From the NCBI GenBank assembly GCA_017398685.1, contig JAFQFH010000042.1:1-38559 (forward strand): 38,559 nucleotides of DNA. The letters are read 5' to 3'. The stretch's first letter is position 1. Every line of letters begins with the position of its first letter. A program made the position numbers and the translations under genes. This stretch comes from Oscillospiraceae bacterium. Lineage in GTDB: Bacteria > Bacillota > Clostridia > Oscillospirales > Oscillospiraceae. This document shows positions 22,301 to 29,545 of the stretch, one piece after another. The notes beneath the pieces were generated by a model. That model searched no databases, had not been told where the DNA came from, and saw only the letters and a program-made list of their open reading frames with translations.

Positions 22301-25183
22301 GTGGCTGGACTCGTTGATAACAGTGATAAGTGCGCCTGCCTTGACCAGATCGGGGAGTGCGCGCTCGTGGGTGAGCTGAGCCTCGGTGTACTTTGCGCCG
22401 TTGACAAGCACGCTGAGCATACCCTTGTGGGTGGTGTTATCGTCGGAGTAGGGGATGGGGCTGACCTTGATCTTGTTCAGCTCGCTCTTGAAGGGAACGG
22501 TGACAACAACGTTCTCAGAGGGCATGAAGAAGGTGTAGTCGTTTCTGTTGATTGCCACGTCATTGCCGCTGGCGGTCTTGACGGTGATGTTGGCGAAGTC
22601 CACAACGTAGCCGCTCTTGGGAGCGTACTTCAGGGTGATCTTGGCGTTGGGAACAGAGGATGTGACAACACCGATGCTGGAAAGTGCGGTGACACTGCCC
22701 AGACCTGCATCATACTTGAGAGTGATGCTGTAGTTCTTGATCTGCTTGAAGTAGCAGAAGACCTCAAAGGAAGTGCCGGACTTGAGAGTGGGCATCTGGA
22801 ACTGGTATCTGCCTGCGGCGGCATCGTAGTTGACCTTACCGGTCTGTACCTTGCCTGCGGTGTCATAGTAGCGGTACTCGATGCGGTCAAGGGTGTAACC
22901 CAGAGCGGGACCGGGGTTGACGATCACGTTGTTGCCTCTGCCGGCTGCAATAGTCTTGGTGTAGTTGCCGTTATCGTCAAGAGAAGTGCCATTGACAGTG
23001 TAGCTGTTGTAGCCTCTGTGCTGGCCGCTGCCATTGGCGTTGTAGGTCTTGGCGGAGTAAGCGGTAATGTACTGAACGGGGTTGAAGTTGACTCTGACCT
23101 TGATGTCGCAGTCAGGCATGATGAAGGTTGCGCCGTCCAGATTATGTACGCTGCCGTCGGCATAGGTGACTATGACGTTGCCGGGAGCATGGGTGCTCTG
23201 GTTGTAGCCCCATACAGTAACTTTGAGCTGAACGCCTGCACCGGCTTTGCTGACAGCCATGCCGTTTGCGGCGGCGGTAACGTTGAACCAACCGTTGGTG
23301 CCGTTGGAGGCATCAAGATAGATGTTGCGGTAGATGTAGAACTTCACGCTGACGGAAACGGGGAAGTCGGGCATGGTGAAGGTGCCGTCTGCTGCAACGG
23401 GAACGGTGGTGCCGGTGTCACCGGTCTTGAATACGGTGGGGATGTAGTTGAAGTATGCCTTGTTGGAGGTAGCGGTGATCTGAACCTTGGCGCCAACATT
23501 GGCGGAGCTTGCCTCCTGACCGTTGACGGTAACGCTCAGCTTACCTTCGTTGGTGACAACCTTGGTAATGCCGAACACTGCGCTTGCAGTGGGCTTGACG
23601 GTTGCAACGATGGTAACGGGGCCGTCAGGCATGGTGAATGCATTCTTTTCCACATCGACAGTCTTATTGAAGTTGTCGTAGTAGACAGCCAGATTCTGTA
23701 CGGTGTAGTTTGCATCGGGAGTGATATTGAGAGTAACTCTGTCGCCGGCCTTTGCGGTCTTGACCTCGGTATCACCGATCTTGGTGACGACCTTTGCATT
23801 GGCAGCATCAACATAGATGTTGTGGCCAACACTGGGATCGTAGTTGGGGTCAACCTTGAAGCTGGCGCTTACAGTGACGGGGAAGGTGGGCATGACGAAC
23901 TTGCCGTTCTCAACTGCCACGGTGTCTCTGTAATCGTTGTAGGTGACTCTGATGGTGTCGAGCATGAAGCCGGTTGCGGGGATGGTCTTCACAGTGACCA
24001 CATTGCCTGCGGTGGCAGAGCTGACGACTGCGCTGTTGACCATTGCGCTGACTGCGCCGTTGGTGGCGGCATCAACCTTGATCTCGGAGACGATAGCCTG
24101 GGAGAAGCTGACGCTTACACTGACGGAGTATGCGGGCATTACGAACTTGTTGCCCTGTACGGCCACGGCGGTATTGGCATCGCCAACCTTGGTAACACTG
24201 ATCTGAGAGACTGCGTAACCGGTGTTGGGAGTGGCGACGATCTCAACGGTCTTGCCGGCGATTGCTGCAGTTGCTGCATTGCCGTCAACAATGAGAGCGA
24301 AGTTGCCGTTTACGGGAGTCTGAGAAACCAGGTTGTATGCAACGGAGCCGTTGATAATAGCAGAGGAAGAGCTGGAGCCGGTACCGGGAGTGACGGTGGT
24401 GTTGGAGGAAACCAGACCGTTCACGGGTATGTACAGCACTTCACCGACCATGAAGTTGCCCAGATTTTCTCTGTTATTGAGTGCCTGTACCTGAGTCTGG
24501 ACGCTGTTGTAGTTCAGACCGTAGTTGGTGCAGATGATGTTGTAGGCACTGTCACCGGCGCGCATTACGTGAGCCATAACGGTGGTGTAGCTGGAACCGG
24601 CAATAGCAGGGTTGGTGGTGGGCAGAATGAGGGTCTTTCCGGCAGGAATGGAATTGAAGTTGGCCAGTCTGTTGAGCTTGAGGATCTGGTTGGAATAGGT
24701 CTTGTAGCTCAGACCCCAGTTGTTGTAGATGCCGGAAATGGTCTCACCGGGCTGGATGGTGTAGCTTACCAGATAGTAGCTGGCATAGTCACCGGTGGGA
24801 ATGGAGGTGGAAGTACCGGTGATTGCGCCGGTTGTACCGACAACGGTACTTGCCACAGGTGTGGTAGTGGTGGTCGTGGCTGCGCCTACGCCGCTGCTGC
24901 TGAGAGATGCAGCTGCTGCATTGGAGACAGGCAGCACTACCTTGGAACCCACAGCCATCTTGCTGAACTGTGCCTCACTGGTAAAACCATTGAGGGACAT
25001 GATCAGATTTCTGTGAGCGTAGTAGTCCACGCCGATGTTCTGACACAGTTTTACGACTGTGTCACCGCTGTTAAGGGTAACAGTGGTGACCTGTGCGTCA
25101 GCAGATGCGGTAGTGGCAAGTGCGGGGCACAGAGACACCAGCATAACCAGTGTCAGCAGTAAACTAATGAGCCTTTTTTTCAT
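19367..25183 (-). CDS. Giant secreted protein: three LysM domains plus about 17 InlB-B-like repeats
   Basis: The 1938-residue protein begins with a signal peptide (1-29, ending TTASADA). Three LysM-type peptidoglycan-binding domains follow at about 33-86, 138-188 and 202-254 (for example YTIQPGETISGIYNNWGLSY), with a T-rich linker near 103-130. From about 280 to the end run repeats of 65-95 residues with the pattern 'G..V.i.a.P..GY.l....v......V.....ftMP..dV.V.a.F', resembling divergent InlB B-repeats. There is no sortase motif or C-terminal helix, so attachment should be through LysM. GGGGGAG precedes the ATG. Its N-terminal 260 residues are paralogous to the adjacent 306-residue LysM protein. 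A structural or adhesive surface role is inferred. Confidence 0.88.
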   Translation of the reverse strand: MKKRLISLLLTLVMLVSLCPALATTASADAQVTTVTLNSGDTVVKLCQNIGVDYYAHRNLIMSLNGFTSEAQFSKMAVGSKVVLPVSNAAAASLSSSGVGAATTTTTTPVASTVVGTTGAITGTSTSIPTGDYASYYLVSYTIQPGETISGIYNNWGLSYKTYSNQILKLNRLANFNSIPAGKTLILPTTNPAIAGSSYTTVMAHVMRAGDSAYNIICTNYGLNYNSVQTQVQALNNRENLGNFMVGEVLYIPVNGLVSSNTTVTPGTGSSSSSAIINGSVAYNLVSQTPVNGNFALIVDGNAATAAIAGKTVEIVATPNTGYAVSQISVTKVGDANTAVAVQGNKFVMPAYSVSVSVSFSQAIVSEIKVDAATNGAVSAMVNSAVVSSATAGNVVTVKTIPATGFMLDTIRVTYNDYRDTVAVENGKFVMPTFPVTVSASFKVDPNYDPSVGHNIYVDAANAKVVTKIGDTEVKTAKAGDRVTLNITPDANYTVQNLAVYYDNFNKTVDVEKNAFTMPDGPVTIVATVKPTASAVFGITKVVTNEGKLSVTVNGQEASSANVGAKVQITATSNKAYFNYIPTVFKTGDTGTTVPVAADGTFTMPDFPVSVSVKFYIYRNIYLDASNGTNGWFNVTAAANGMAVSKAGAGVQLKVTVWGYNQSTHAPGNVIVTYADGSVHNLDGATFIMPDCDIKVRVNFNPVQYITAYSAKTYNANGSGQHRGYNSYTVNGTSLDDNGNYTKTIAAGRGNNVIVNPGPALGYTLDRIEYRYYDTAGKVQTGKVNYDAAAGRYQFQMPTLKSGTSFEVFCYFKQIKNYSITLKYDAGLGSVTALSSIGVVTSSVPNAKITLKYAPKSGYVVDFANITVKTASGNDVAINRNDYTFFMPSENVVVTVPFKSELNKIKVSPIPYSDDNTTHKGMLSVLVNGAKYTEAQLTHERALPDLVKAGALITVINESSHGYILNAETPITVVTSTSSVPVEMIQRDKFSFVMPNADVTITANYDDDMYNIVAVTSENGSFTVPKQGNHTKALDITDIVPKPGYEVDEILVTYTDFTGIEHKKEPISANGFIPAGNGIPKSDVVIEVTFKASLNPISINYIYNSTPNTTLNYAVDLYMDGQLVEGIQRNAAENTDLLPIDEAKDQGLLTGSTVVIKRQEHNQDSNFQIKNLWIMHNGKAIQPEYSNNQYHFTVPYVDSKLPADLVLNVEYGTENDQGFRLEAVNADANDTASTAAIYVNGAPATMAQPYDNIRIEFNTPANTEVSKVVFSYKNSDGVEVFSNEYPVNGNIFEIAKGAVDHPITTLPKSNIAYATYTVSAAAHSVSYDASNGGSAQFFVDGSAVATGAEVSVGKNVTVQIDAVGMAATSVEAKCGEAPVSVTATADGKFQFTMPDGDVVVKANFVSTSYVLKSVNSSDGTGTVKYMVGETEYADGSSIPAGSNVSIIAIPDAGSYVSGVDSNVTTTEGKYSIVMPGADTTIAINFTKVSNGVSYDTAQCKVTVDGANVKNNTPVTYGSTVVVTPIVAEGKQVSAVTVKCGETDVPVTVNADGTCSFSMPQGVANITVSYTNAAFAIAVEKSGNGTVGFMVNGAPNDGSSIPHGTEVTVVATPDAGNSLTELLVNGVARASGYAFTMPANNVAVKATFAPASYTVKLGSFAEGSAQPVFSINGDAVATIALDSPIKISVTGDYTLESVVAKYKGLDGNDVSDDMTVTKSDSEDGVYLLKLNNVPQNGAEILLTVDFSKIKGTHTINVISAESEENAEIKFFDSSDVNTRKSIDKALEGSTVYGELTVKKYNMTVQNNNITWDGGNESAPVVFHRVADENTAVYKFEFTMPAEDIDVNFGLVYATKIYIGYNDGLISVSGSDQVNGIIEATLLDTTNYSKVFAKFVALDGSTQDIALNNIGGTFQISFSAIPLHSTANNARNLVSLYPVA
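19370..24343 (-). repeat. InlB-B-like repeat array
   Basis: About 17 diverged repeats are counted by their F-x-MP-type turn followed by an alternating V-x-V strand. Thirteen are clear (FVMPAYSVSVSVSF, FTMPDGPVTIVATV, FTMPDGDVVVKANF, IVMPGADTTIAINF and others). Four or five are worn or have insertions. Repeats differ strongly at the DNA level, so the expansion is old. Confidence 0.75.
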
Positions 25184-25307
25184 ATTATTGCTCCCCCTAA
25201 CCGACCCTGACAGGGTCGAAATTATTAACTGAGTGATTGCGGCATTGCCGCGCTTTATTTATAAATCCCACAGCTGCGCTTTCGGCGCAGCAGAGGAAAA
25301 ATATACA
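25184..25307 (-). promoter_or_regulatory. Intergenic leader between the two LysM genes with three hairpins
   Basis: CGACCCTG/CAGGGTCG (near 25201-25217), GCGGCA/TGCCGC (near 25239-25252) and GCTGCGC/GCGCAGC (near 25272-25290) can each form stems. None is followed by a T tract in the transcribed direction, so they may be mRNA-stability or processing structures between the short LysM gene and the giant one. I see no clear promoter here. Confidence 0.4.
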
Positions 25308-26228
25308 TTATCTTATTACTGTGATGCCGTTGGAAGGAATTATGGGCAGTACGGAGGTGTTGTTGCTGGGTACTGTGGTCACTGTGGTGCTGGTGGCGGG
25401 TACAGTGGCTGTGGTGGTCGTGGAGGCTGCCGGGTTGCCAATGTAGCTCTTTATGGCTACGTGCAGTATCTCACCAACCTTGAATGCACCCAGATTGTCC
25501 TTGTTGTTTATTGCCTTGAGAAGCTCAGCATTTGCCTTGTAGTCCATCTTGTATCCGGAAGTAATTACTCCGTATACGGTCTCACCGGACTTCATGGGGT
25601 GATTCATAATGGTGTATGCAATGCTGTCACCGGGCAGTATCTTGTCAACAGGCAGAAGAATGGTCTGTCCAACGCGCAGATTATTCACATTGGAGAGCTT
25701 GTTGAGCTTGAGAATAAGGTTGGAATAGGTCTTGTAATTGATGTTGCGGGTCTTGTATATGCCGATAACGGTATCTCCGGACTTGATGGTGTAGGAGATG
25801 ACATAGCAGTTCACGGTGTCGCCCAGAGCAACGTCCTTTGCATCGCCGACTGCGGCGTTGCTGTTAGTGGTAGTAGCGGCGCCCACGTTGGCGCTGCCGA
25901 CAGTGCCGGTCACACCGGTGACGGCACCCGTAACACCTGCGGAGCTGAGCCCGGACAGGGTGGAAGCGGCGTTGGCAGAAACAGGAACGACTATCTTGCT
26001 GCCTACGGGCATTCTGGCAAAGTCATATTCGTTGCTGACGCTGTTCAATGCCATTATGAGCACCTTGTAGGCATCATAGTTTACACCGTGGCGTGCACAA
26101 AGGCTGGAAACCGTATCGCCGGCATTGAGTGTATATATTGCCACGGCAGGCTCGGCAAAAGCTGCGGTGGACATCACGGTTGCGAAAATCACAACCAGAA
26201 GAAGAATACTTATGAGCTTCTTTTTCAT
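25308..26228 (-). CDS. Secreted triple-LysM protein, short paralogue
   Basis: The 306-residue protein has a signal peptide (1-25, ending TAAFA). LysM-like domains lie at about 30-84 (YTLNAGDTVSSLCARHGVNY), 141-194 (YTIKSGDTVIGIYKTRNINY) and 204-259 (HPMKSGETVYGVITSGYKMDY). A low-complexity G/T/V linker (96-130) and a Thr-rich tail end in PSNGITVIR. Domain order, spacing and linkers match the first 260 residues of the giant neighbour, including a shared 19-bp block around YKTYSN. No enzymatic domain is present. It should bind peptidoglycan outside the cell. AAGGAG precedes the ATG. The two genes are probably co-transcribed, this one first. Confidence 0.88.
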   Translation of the reverse strand: MKKKLISILLLVVIFATVMSTAAFAEPAVAIYTLNAGDTVSSLCARHGVNYDAYKVLIMALNSVSNEYDFARMPVGSKIVVPVSANAASTLSGLSSAGVTGAVTGVTGTVGSANVGAATTTNSNAAVGDAKDVALGDTVNCYVISYTIKSGDTVIGIYKTRNINYKTYSNLILKLNKLSNVNNLRVGQTILLPVDKILPGDSIAYTIMNHPMKSGETVYGVITSGYKMDYKANAELLKAINNKDNLGAFKVGEILHVAIKSYIGNPAASTTTTATVPATSTTVTTVPSNNTSVLPIIPSNGITVIR

Positions 26229-26280
26229 ATCTTTGCTCCTTAATTATGACGTGATTTACCACGTAACAAATCGTAAAAAT

Positions 26281-26297
26281 GTATAGTTAAACTATAC
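26281..26297. promoter_or_regulatory. Perfect 17-bp palindrome upstream of the LysM genes, candidate operator
   Basis: GTATAGTTAAACTATAC has 8-bp arms around one base and lies 53 bp before the LysM ATG, in the expected promoter region. A second short inverted repeat, ACGTG/CACGT, lies at 26249-26264. No known regulator box is recognised. Confidence 0.4.
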
Positions 26298-26387
26298 CCC
26301 GACGATACGGTTACAATATTACAACAAGATTAAACAAATTGCAAGAGGTAATTTTCAAAAAGAGACAAAAAATTTCAAAAATGTTTC

Positions 26388-26414
26388 AAAAAATTATGTA
26401 AACAGTTTACATAA
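26388..26414 (-). terminator. AT-rich 10+1+10 palindrome with T tract: possible galE terminator or operator
   Basis: Two copies of GTTTACATAA face each other around one base (26394-26403 and 26405-26414). On the minus strand, just after galE, the hairpin is followed by T6. The stem is AT-rich, so termination may be weak. The same decamer occurs singly at four other places in the window. Confidence 0.45.
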
Positions 26415-26428
26415 CGTGGAGCGGACTC

Positions 26429-27445
26429 TTATTCGCCGTAACCCATGGGGTTTTTGGACTGCCATGCCCAGGTATCGCGGCACATATCCTCAAGATTGTA
26501 CTGTGCTTTCCAGCCCAGAAGCTGTGCGCTCTTGTCGGGGCTTGCGTACACTGTGCCGATGTCGCCGGGGCGGCGGTCAACGATCTGATAGGGGACGGGT
26601 CTGCCGCTGACCTTCTCGAAGGCCTTGACCATATCCAGTACGCTGTAGCCGGTGCCGGTGCCCAGATTGAATACGCTCTCGCCTCTGTGCTTGACCATGT
26701 ACTCGATAGCAGCCACATGGCCGCGGGCCAGGTCAACCACATGGATGTAGTCGCGCACGCCGGTGCCGTCGTGGGTATTGTAGTCGTTGCCGAATACGCT
26801 GAGCTTTTCGCGTCTGCCGATGGCCACCTGGGAGATATAGGGCATCAGGTTATTGGGAATGCCTCTGGGGTCTTCGCCGATAAGGCCGCTGGAGTGAGCG
26901 CCGATGGGGTTGAAATAGCGGAGCAGGGTAACGGTCCAGTCATCCACGGCGTTGGCGGTGTCTCTGAGTATCTGCTCGTTCATGTACTTGGTCCAGCCGT
27001 AGGGGTTGGTGCACATGCCGGTCTTGGAGGTTTCTGCAAGAGGAACCTCGTTGTCTGCGGAATAAACAGTGGCGGAGGAGGAGAAAACTATGTCCTTCAC
27101 GCCGTGCTCTTTCATGGTCTGGCAGAGAACGATGGTGGAGTTGAGGTTATTGTCATAGTACTCAAGGGGCATGCTCACGGACTCGCCCACGGCCTTGAGA
27201 CCTGCAAAGTGGATAACGCAGTCTATCTTGTGGTCAGTGAATATCTTGTCCAGCTTGTTTCTGTCGCGTACATCGTCCTCATAGAACTCGATGTGCTTTC
27301 CGGTGATCTGCTCCACTCTTTCAATGGCCTTGTAGTTGGAGTTAACAAGGTTATCTATGCAGACGACCTCCATGCCTTTTTCAAGAAGCTCCACGCAGGT
27401 GTGGCTGCCTATGTATCCGGCGCCGCCGGTAACCAGTATTTTCAT
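26429..27445 (-). CDS. galE: UDP-glucose 4-epimerase GalE
   Basis: GalE interconverts UDP-glucose and UDP-galactose (and often the N-acetyl forms) with tightly bound NAD. The 338-residue length is typical. It has the Rossmann motif GGAGYIG (7-13), DNLVNSN, VIHFAGLKAVGES, SSSATVY with the catalytic Ser, NPYGWTK with Y149 and K153, and LRYFNPIGAH. GVRDYIHVVDLA and the C-terminal GWKAQYNLEDMCRDTWAWQ follow. The ATG at 27445 has AAGGGAG upstream. It lies 20 nt downstream of a sugar-1-phosphate nucleotidyltransferase gene, so the pair should supply UDP-hexoses for surface polysaccharide or galactose use. Confidence 0.97.
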   Translation of the reverse strand: MKILVTGGAGYIGSHTCVELLEKGMEVVCIDNLVNSNYKAIERVEQITGKHIEFYEDDVRDRNKLDKIFTDHKIDCVIHFAGLKAVGESVSMPLEYYDNNLNSTIVLCQTMKEHGVKDIVFSSSATVYSADNEVPLAETSKTGMCTNPYGWTKYMNEQILRDTANAVDDWTVTLLRYFNPIGAHSSGLIGEDPRGIPNNLMPYISQVAIGRREKLSVFGNDYNTHDGTGVRDYIHVVDLARGHVAAIEYMVKHRGESVFNLGTGTGYSVLDMVKAFEKVSGRPVPYQIVDRRPGDIGTVYASPDKSAQLLGWKAQYNLEDMCRDTWAWQSKNPMGYGE

Positions 27446-27465
27446 TTTCTTTTCTCCCTTTCTGA

Positions 27466-28374
27466 TCAATCCATCATTTTTTCAGGATATTTGCCCTCGG
27501 CGCGCATGCGTGCAATGGCGCTTACGACATTTTCCATATCTTCCTTGTAGGTAACGCCGTACCAGGTTTCACTGCAATTGAGGATGCGTATTTTGCCTTC
27601 GTTTGCTTTTATAAGGGCATTTGCCACAAAAGGCAGGAAGTACTCGCACTTGAGGGGATTGACCCTCAGATTTTCGTCCAGCCATGCGGGGAAGCGCTTT
27701 TTCAGCTCCTGCATCATGGAAAGACCGAAGCCCCAGCAGTTCATGGACACGGGAGTATCGCCGGAGAGGGGATAGAAGGTGACACCGTCCTCGGTGTAAG
27801 CGCCGTCATCGCCGCGCTTTTCAATGCGGGTACGCTCTACAACATCGGTGAGGTAGCCGTCTTCCACCTGACATACGCCGCGGGCTACAGAGCCGTTTTC
27901 GGTCACGGTCTTTCTCAGCTCGTAGGCTACCATGGCGTGCTCATCGTCACAGTCCAGCTCACTGAGGAACTTGTAAAGTGCCTCGTAGGCGCTGGGGCCG
28001 TAATAGTCGTCTGCGTTGATAACGGCGAAGGGGCCATCCACAGCGTCAATGGCGCTGAGTGTGGCGTGGCCTGTACCCCAGGGCTTTACCCGGCCTTCGG
28101 GAACGCTGTAGCCTTCGGGCAGATTTGCAAGATCCTGATAGACGTATTCGACTTCAAAGTATTTCTCTGCTCTGTAGCCGATAAATTCCTTGAAGTCTTT
28201 TTCTATCTCGTGCTTAATGATAAACACGACCTTGCGAAAACCTGCACGATATGCGTCGTAAAGGGAAAAATCGATGATTGCGTGTCCATAGGGGTCAATG
28301 GGGGTAATCTGCTTGAGTCCGCCGAAGCGGCTGCCCATACCGGCAGCAAGGATGACTAGATTGGGTTTGTTCAT
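27466..28374 (-). CDS. Sugar-1-phosphate nucleotidyltransferase (NDP-sugar pyrophosphorylase-like)
   Basis: The 302-residue protein begins MNKPNLVILAAGMGSRFGGLKQ, the nucleotide-binding signature of NTP_transferase enzymes, followed by GHAIIDFSLYDAYRAGF. Motif FAVINADDYYG supplies the metal-binding Asp pair, and WGTGHATLSAIDAV fits the base-recognition loop. C-terminal residues differ from GalU and RfbA, so the sugar is undetermined; UDP-hexose or UDP-HexNAc synthesis is likely given galE next to it. The SD is AGAGAGG before the ATG at 28374. The NTase-galE pair forms an operon on the minus strand. Confidence 0.88.
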   Translation of the reverse strand: MNKPNLVILAAGMGSRFGGLKQITPIDPYGHAIIDFSLYDAYRAGFRKVVFIIKHEIEKDFKEFIGYRAEKYFEVEYVYQDLANLPEGYSVPEGRVKPWGTGHATLSAIDAVDGPFAVINADDYYGPSAYEALYKFLSELDCDDEHAMVAYELRKTVTENGSVARGVCQVEDGYLTDVVERTRIEKRGDDGAYTEDGVTFYPLSGDTPVSMNCWGFGLSMMQELKKRFPAWLDENLRVNPLKCEYFLPFVANALIKANEGKIRILNCSETWYGVTYKEDMENVVSAIARMRAEGKYPEKMMD

Positions 28375-28410
28375 GGTTACACCTCTCTACTATTATAATA
28401 AGTACCCAAG

Positions 28411-28435
28411 GTGCAGCTTAAATTTAAGACTGCAC
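28411..28435. promoter_or_regulatory. 25-bp inverted repeat between the MBL gene and the nucleotidyltransferase
   Basis: GTGCAGCTTA and TAAGACTGCAC pair with one bulge around AATT. On the minus strand it sits after the MBL stop and just upstream of a TATAAT box of the nucleotidyltransferase gene. No T tract follows, so it is more likely an operator than a terminator. Confidence 0.35.
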
Positions 28436-28471
28436 AATTATAAATAAAGTTCCTGCAAATTTAACTATTTT

Positions 28472-29086
28472 TTAAAAATTTTTCATGGCCTCACGGCAGT
28501 AGTAGTTGAAGGAACGCTCTCTTTGCAAAGTGCTTGAATCCATGTGTCCGGGATACACCTCAAAATCGCCCTCAAGCAGGCAAAGCTTCTTCAAAGAGCG
28601 CAGCTCTTCCTCCATATCGCCGCCGGGCAGATCAACTCTGCCGCAGCTGCCTCTGAAAAGCGTGTCTCCGGTGAAAAGTGCGTCCTGTACCTTGATGCAG
28701 ACACCGCCGGGTGTGTGTCCGGGGGTGGCGATTATCTCAAAGCTCATTCCGGCGCAGTCTATCACATCGCCGTCATCGTAGCTTATCACAGAACCGGGCA
28801 GCTCCACGCCGCGACGGAGTATGCTGTCATTTACCTTGGTGTCTCGGTCGTTCATATATACGGGAGCACCGGTGTCTTCGGCTACGGCGGAGAGTGCGCC
28901 GATATGGTCAAAGTGTCCGTGGGTGACAAATATGGCCTTGCATTCAAGCTTGTTGGACTCCATGTAGTCCAGAATGGTGTTGCTTTCGTCACCGGGGTCA
29001 ACAACCACGCATTCAAGGCTCTCTTCATTTGTTACGATGTAGCAGTTGGTCTCCAGCTGCCCAACCGGAAGTGTCTTTATAAGCAT
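28472..29086 (-). CDS. MBL-fold metallo-hydrolase (glyoxalase II-like)
   Basis: The 204-residue protein has the metallo-beta-lactamase fold motifs: THGHFDH (H56, H58, D60, H61), TPGHTPGG, FTGDTLFRGSCGR and YPGHMD. The start MLIKTLPVGQLETNCYIV is typical of the short glyoxalase II-like group. It should be a dinuclear metal hydrolase acting on a thioester or other small substrate; the exact substrate is unknown. It is the last gene of recJ-rel-dtd-MBL. Its ATG lies 1 nt after the dtd stop, with AAGGAG inside the dtd end, showing translational coupling. Confidence 0.9.
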   Translation of the reverse strand: MLIKTLPVGQLETNCYIVTNEESLECVVVDPGDESNTILDYMESNKLECKAIFVTHGHFDHIGALSAVAEDTGAPVYMNDRDTKVNDSILRRGVELPGSVISYDDGDVIDCAGMSFEIIATPGHTPGGVCIKVQDALFTGDTLFRGSCGRVDLPGGDMEEELRSLKKLCLLEGDFEVYPGHMDSSTLQRERSFNYYCREAMKNF

Positions 29087-29087
29087 C

Positions 29088-29534
29088 TCACAGCTCCTTT
29101 GTATCAAGTATGATGGTGAGCGGGCCGTCGTTCACCGAGCTTACGAGCATTTCTGCTCCGAACTCGCCGGTAGCCACGGTAAAGCCCTTTTCCCGGCAAA
29201 GCTCTATCACTTTTTCGTAAAGGGGTATTGCAGTTTCCGGTCTTGCCGCCTTGGAAAAGCCGGGGCGGCGGGACTTGCAGTCGGCAAAGAGGGTGAACTG
29301 GCTTATGATAAGGAGATTTGCCGCACCTGCATCTACTGGGTTGACATTCATCTTCCCGTCGGCATCTTCGAAGATGCGAAGTCCGCATATCTTATCGGCG
29401 ATTTTTATTGCTTCCTTTTCAGTGTCCTCGGCGTGAACGCCCAGCAGCACAAGGAAACCCTGAGGTATCTCGCCGTGTATCTCCCCGCCTATCTCAACGG
29501 AGGCTGAGCGCACTCTTGTCAATACAGCTCTCAT
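29088..29534 (-). CDS. dtd: D-aminoacyl-tRNA deacylase Dtd
   Basis: Dtd removes D-amino acids (and glycine from tRNA-Ala) wrongly attached to tRNA. The 148-residue length is typical. The N-terminus MRAVLTRVRSASVEIGGE, SQFTLFADC (78-86) with the catalytic Thr, RRPGFSKAA, and VNDGPLTIILD containing the family's cis Gly-Pro are all present. The gene starts 11 nt after the rel stop and ends 1 nt before the MBL start. The rel-dtd-MBL order is the usual one in Clostridia. Confidence 0.97.
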   Translation of the reverse strand: MRAVLTRVRSASVEIGGEIHGEIPQGFLVLLGVHAEDTEKEAIKIADKICGLRIFEDADGKMNVNPVDAGAANLLIISQFTLFADCKSRRPGFSKAARPETAIPLYEKVIELCREKGFTVATGEFGAEMLVSSVNDGPLTIILDTKEL

Positions 29535-29545
29535 TTTCTTCTTCC

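Noticed and set aside
21215-25162. 1315-codon plus-strand open frame opposite the giant LysM gene
   Set aside because: Its translation is C/G/V-rich without a domain or signal, and it lacks a sensible SD. The minus-strand frame has a signal peptide, LysM domains and a strong SD. It is a codon-bias shadow.
25233-26243. 336-codon plus-strand open frame opposite the short LysM gene
   Set aside because: Same reason: an antisense shadow of a gene with signal peptide and LysM domains.
3848-26414. GTTTACATAA copies as a CRISPR array, DnaA boxes or BirA operators
   Set aside because: Copies are far apart and irregular, do not match TTATNCACA, and the palindrome spacing (1 nt) does not fit BirA sites.
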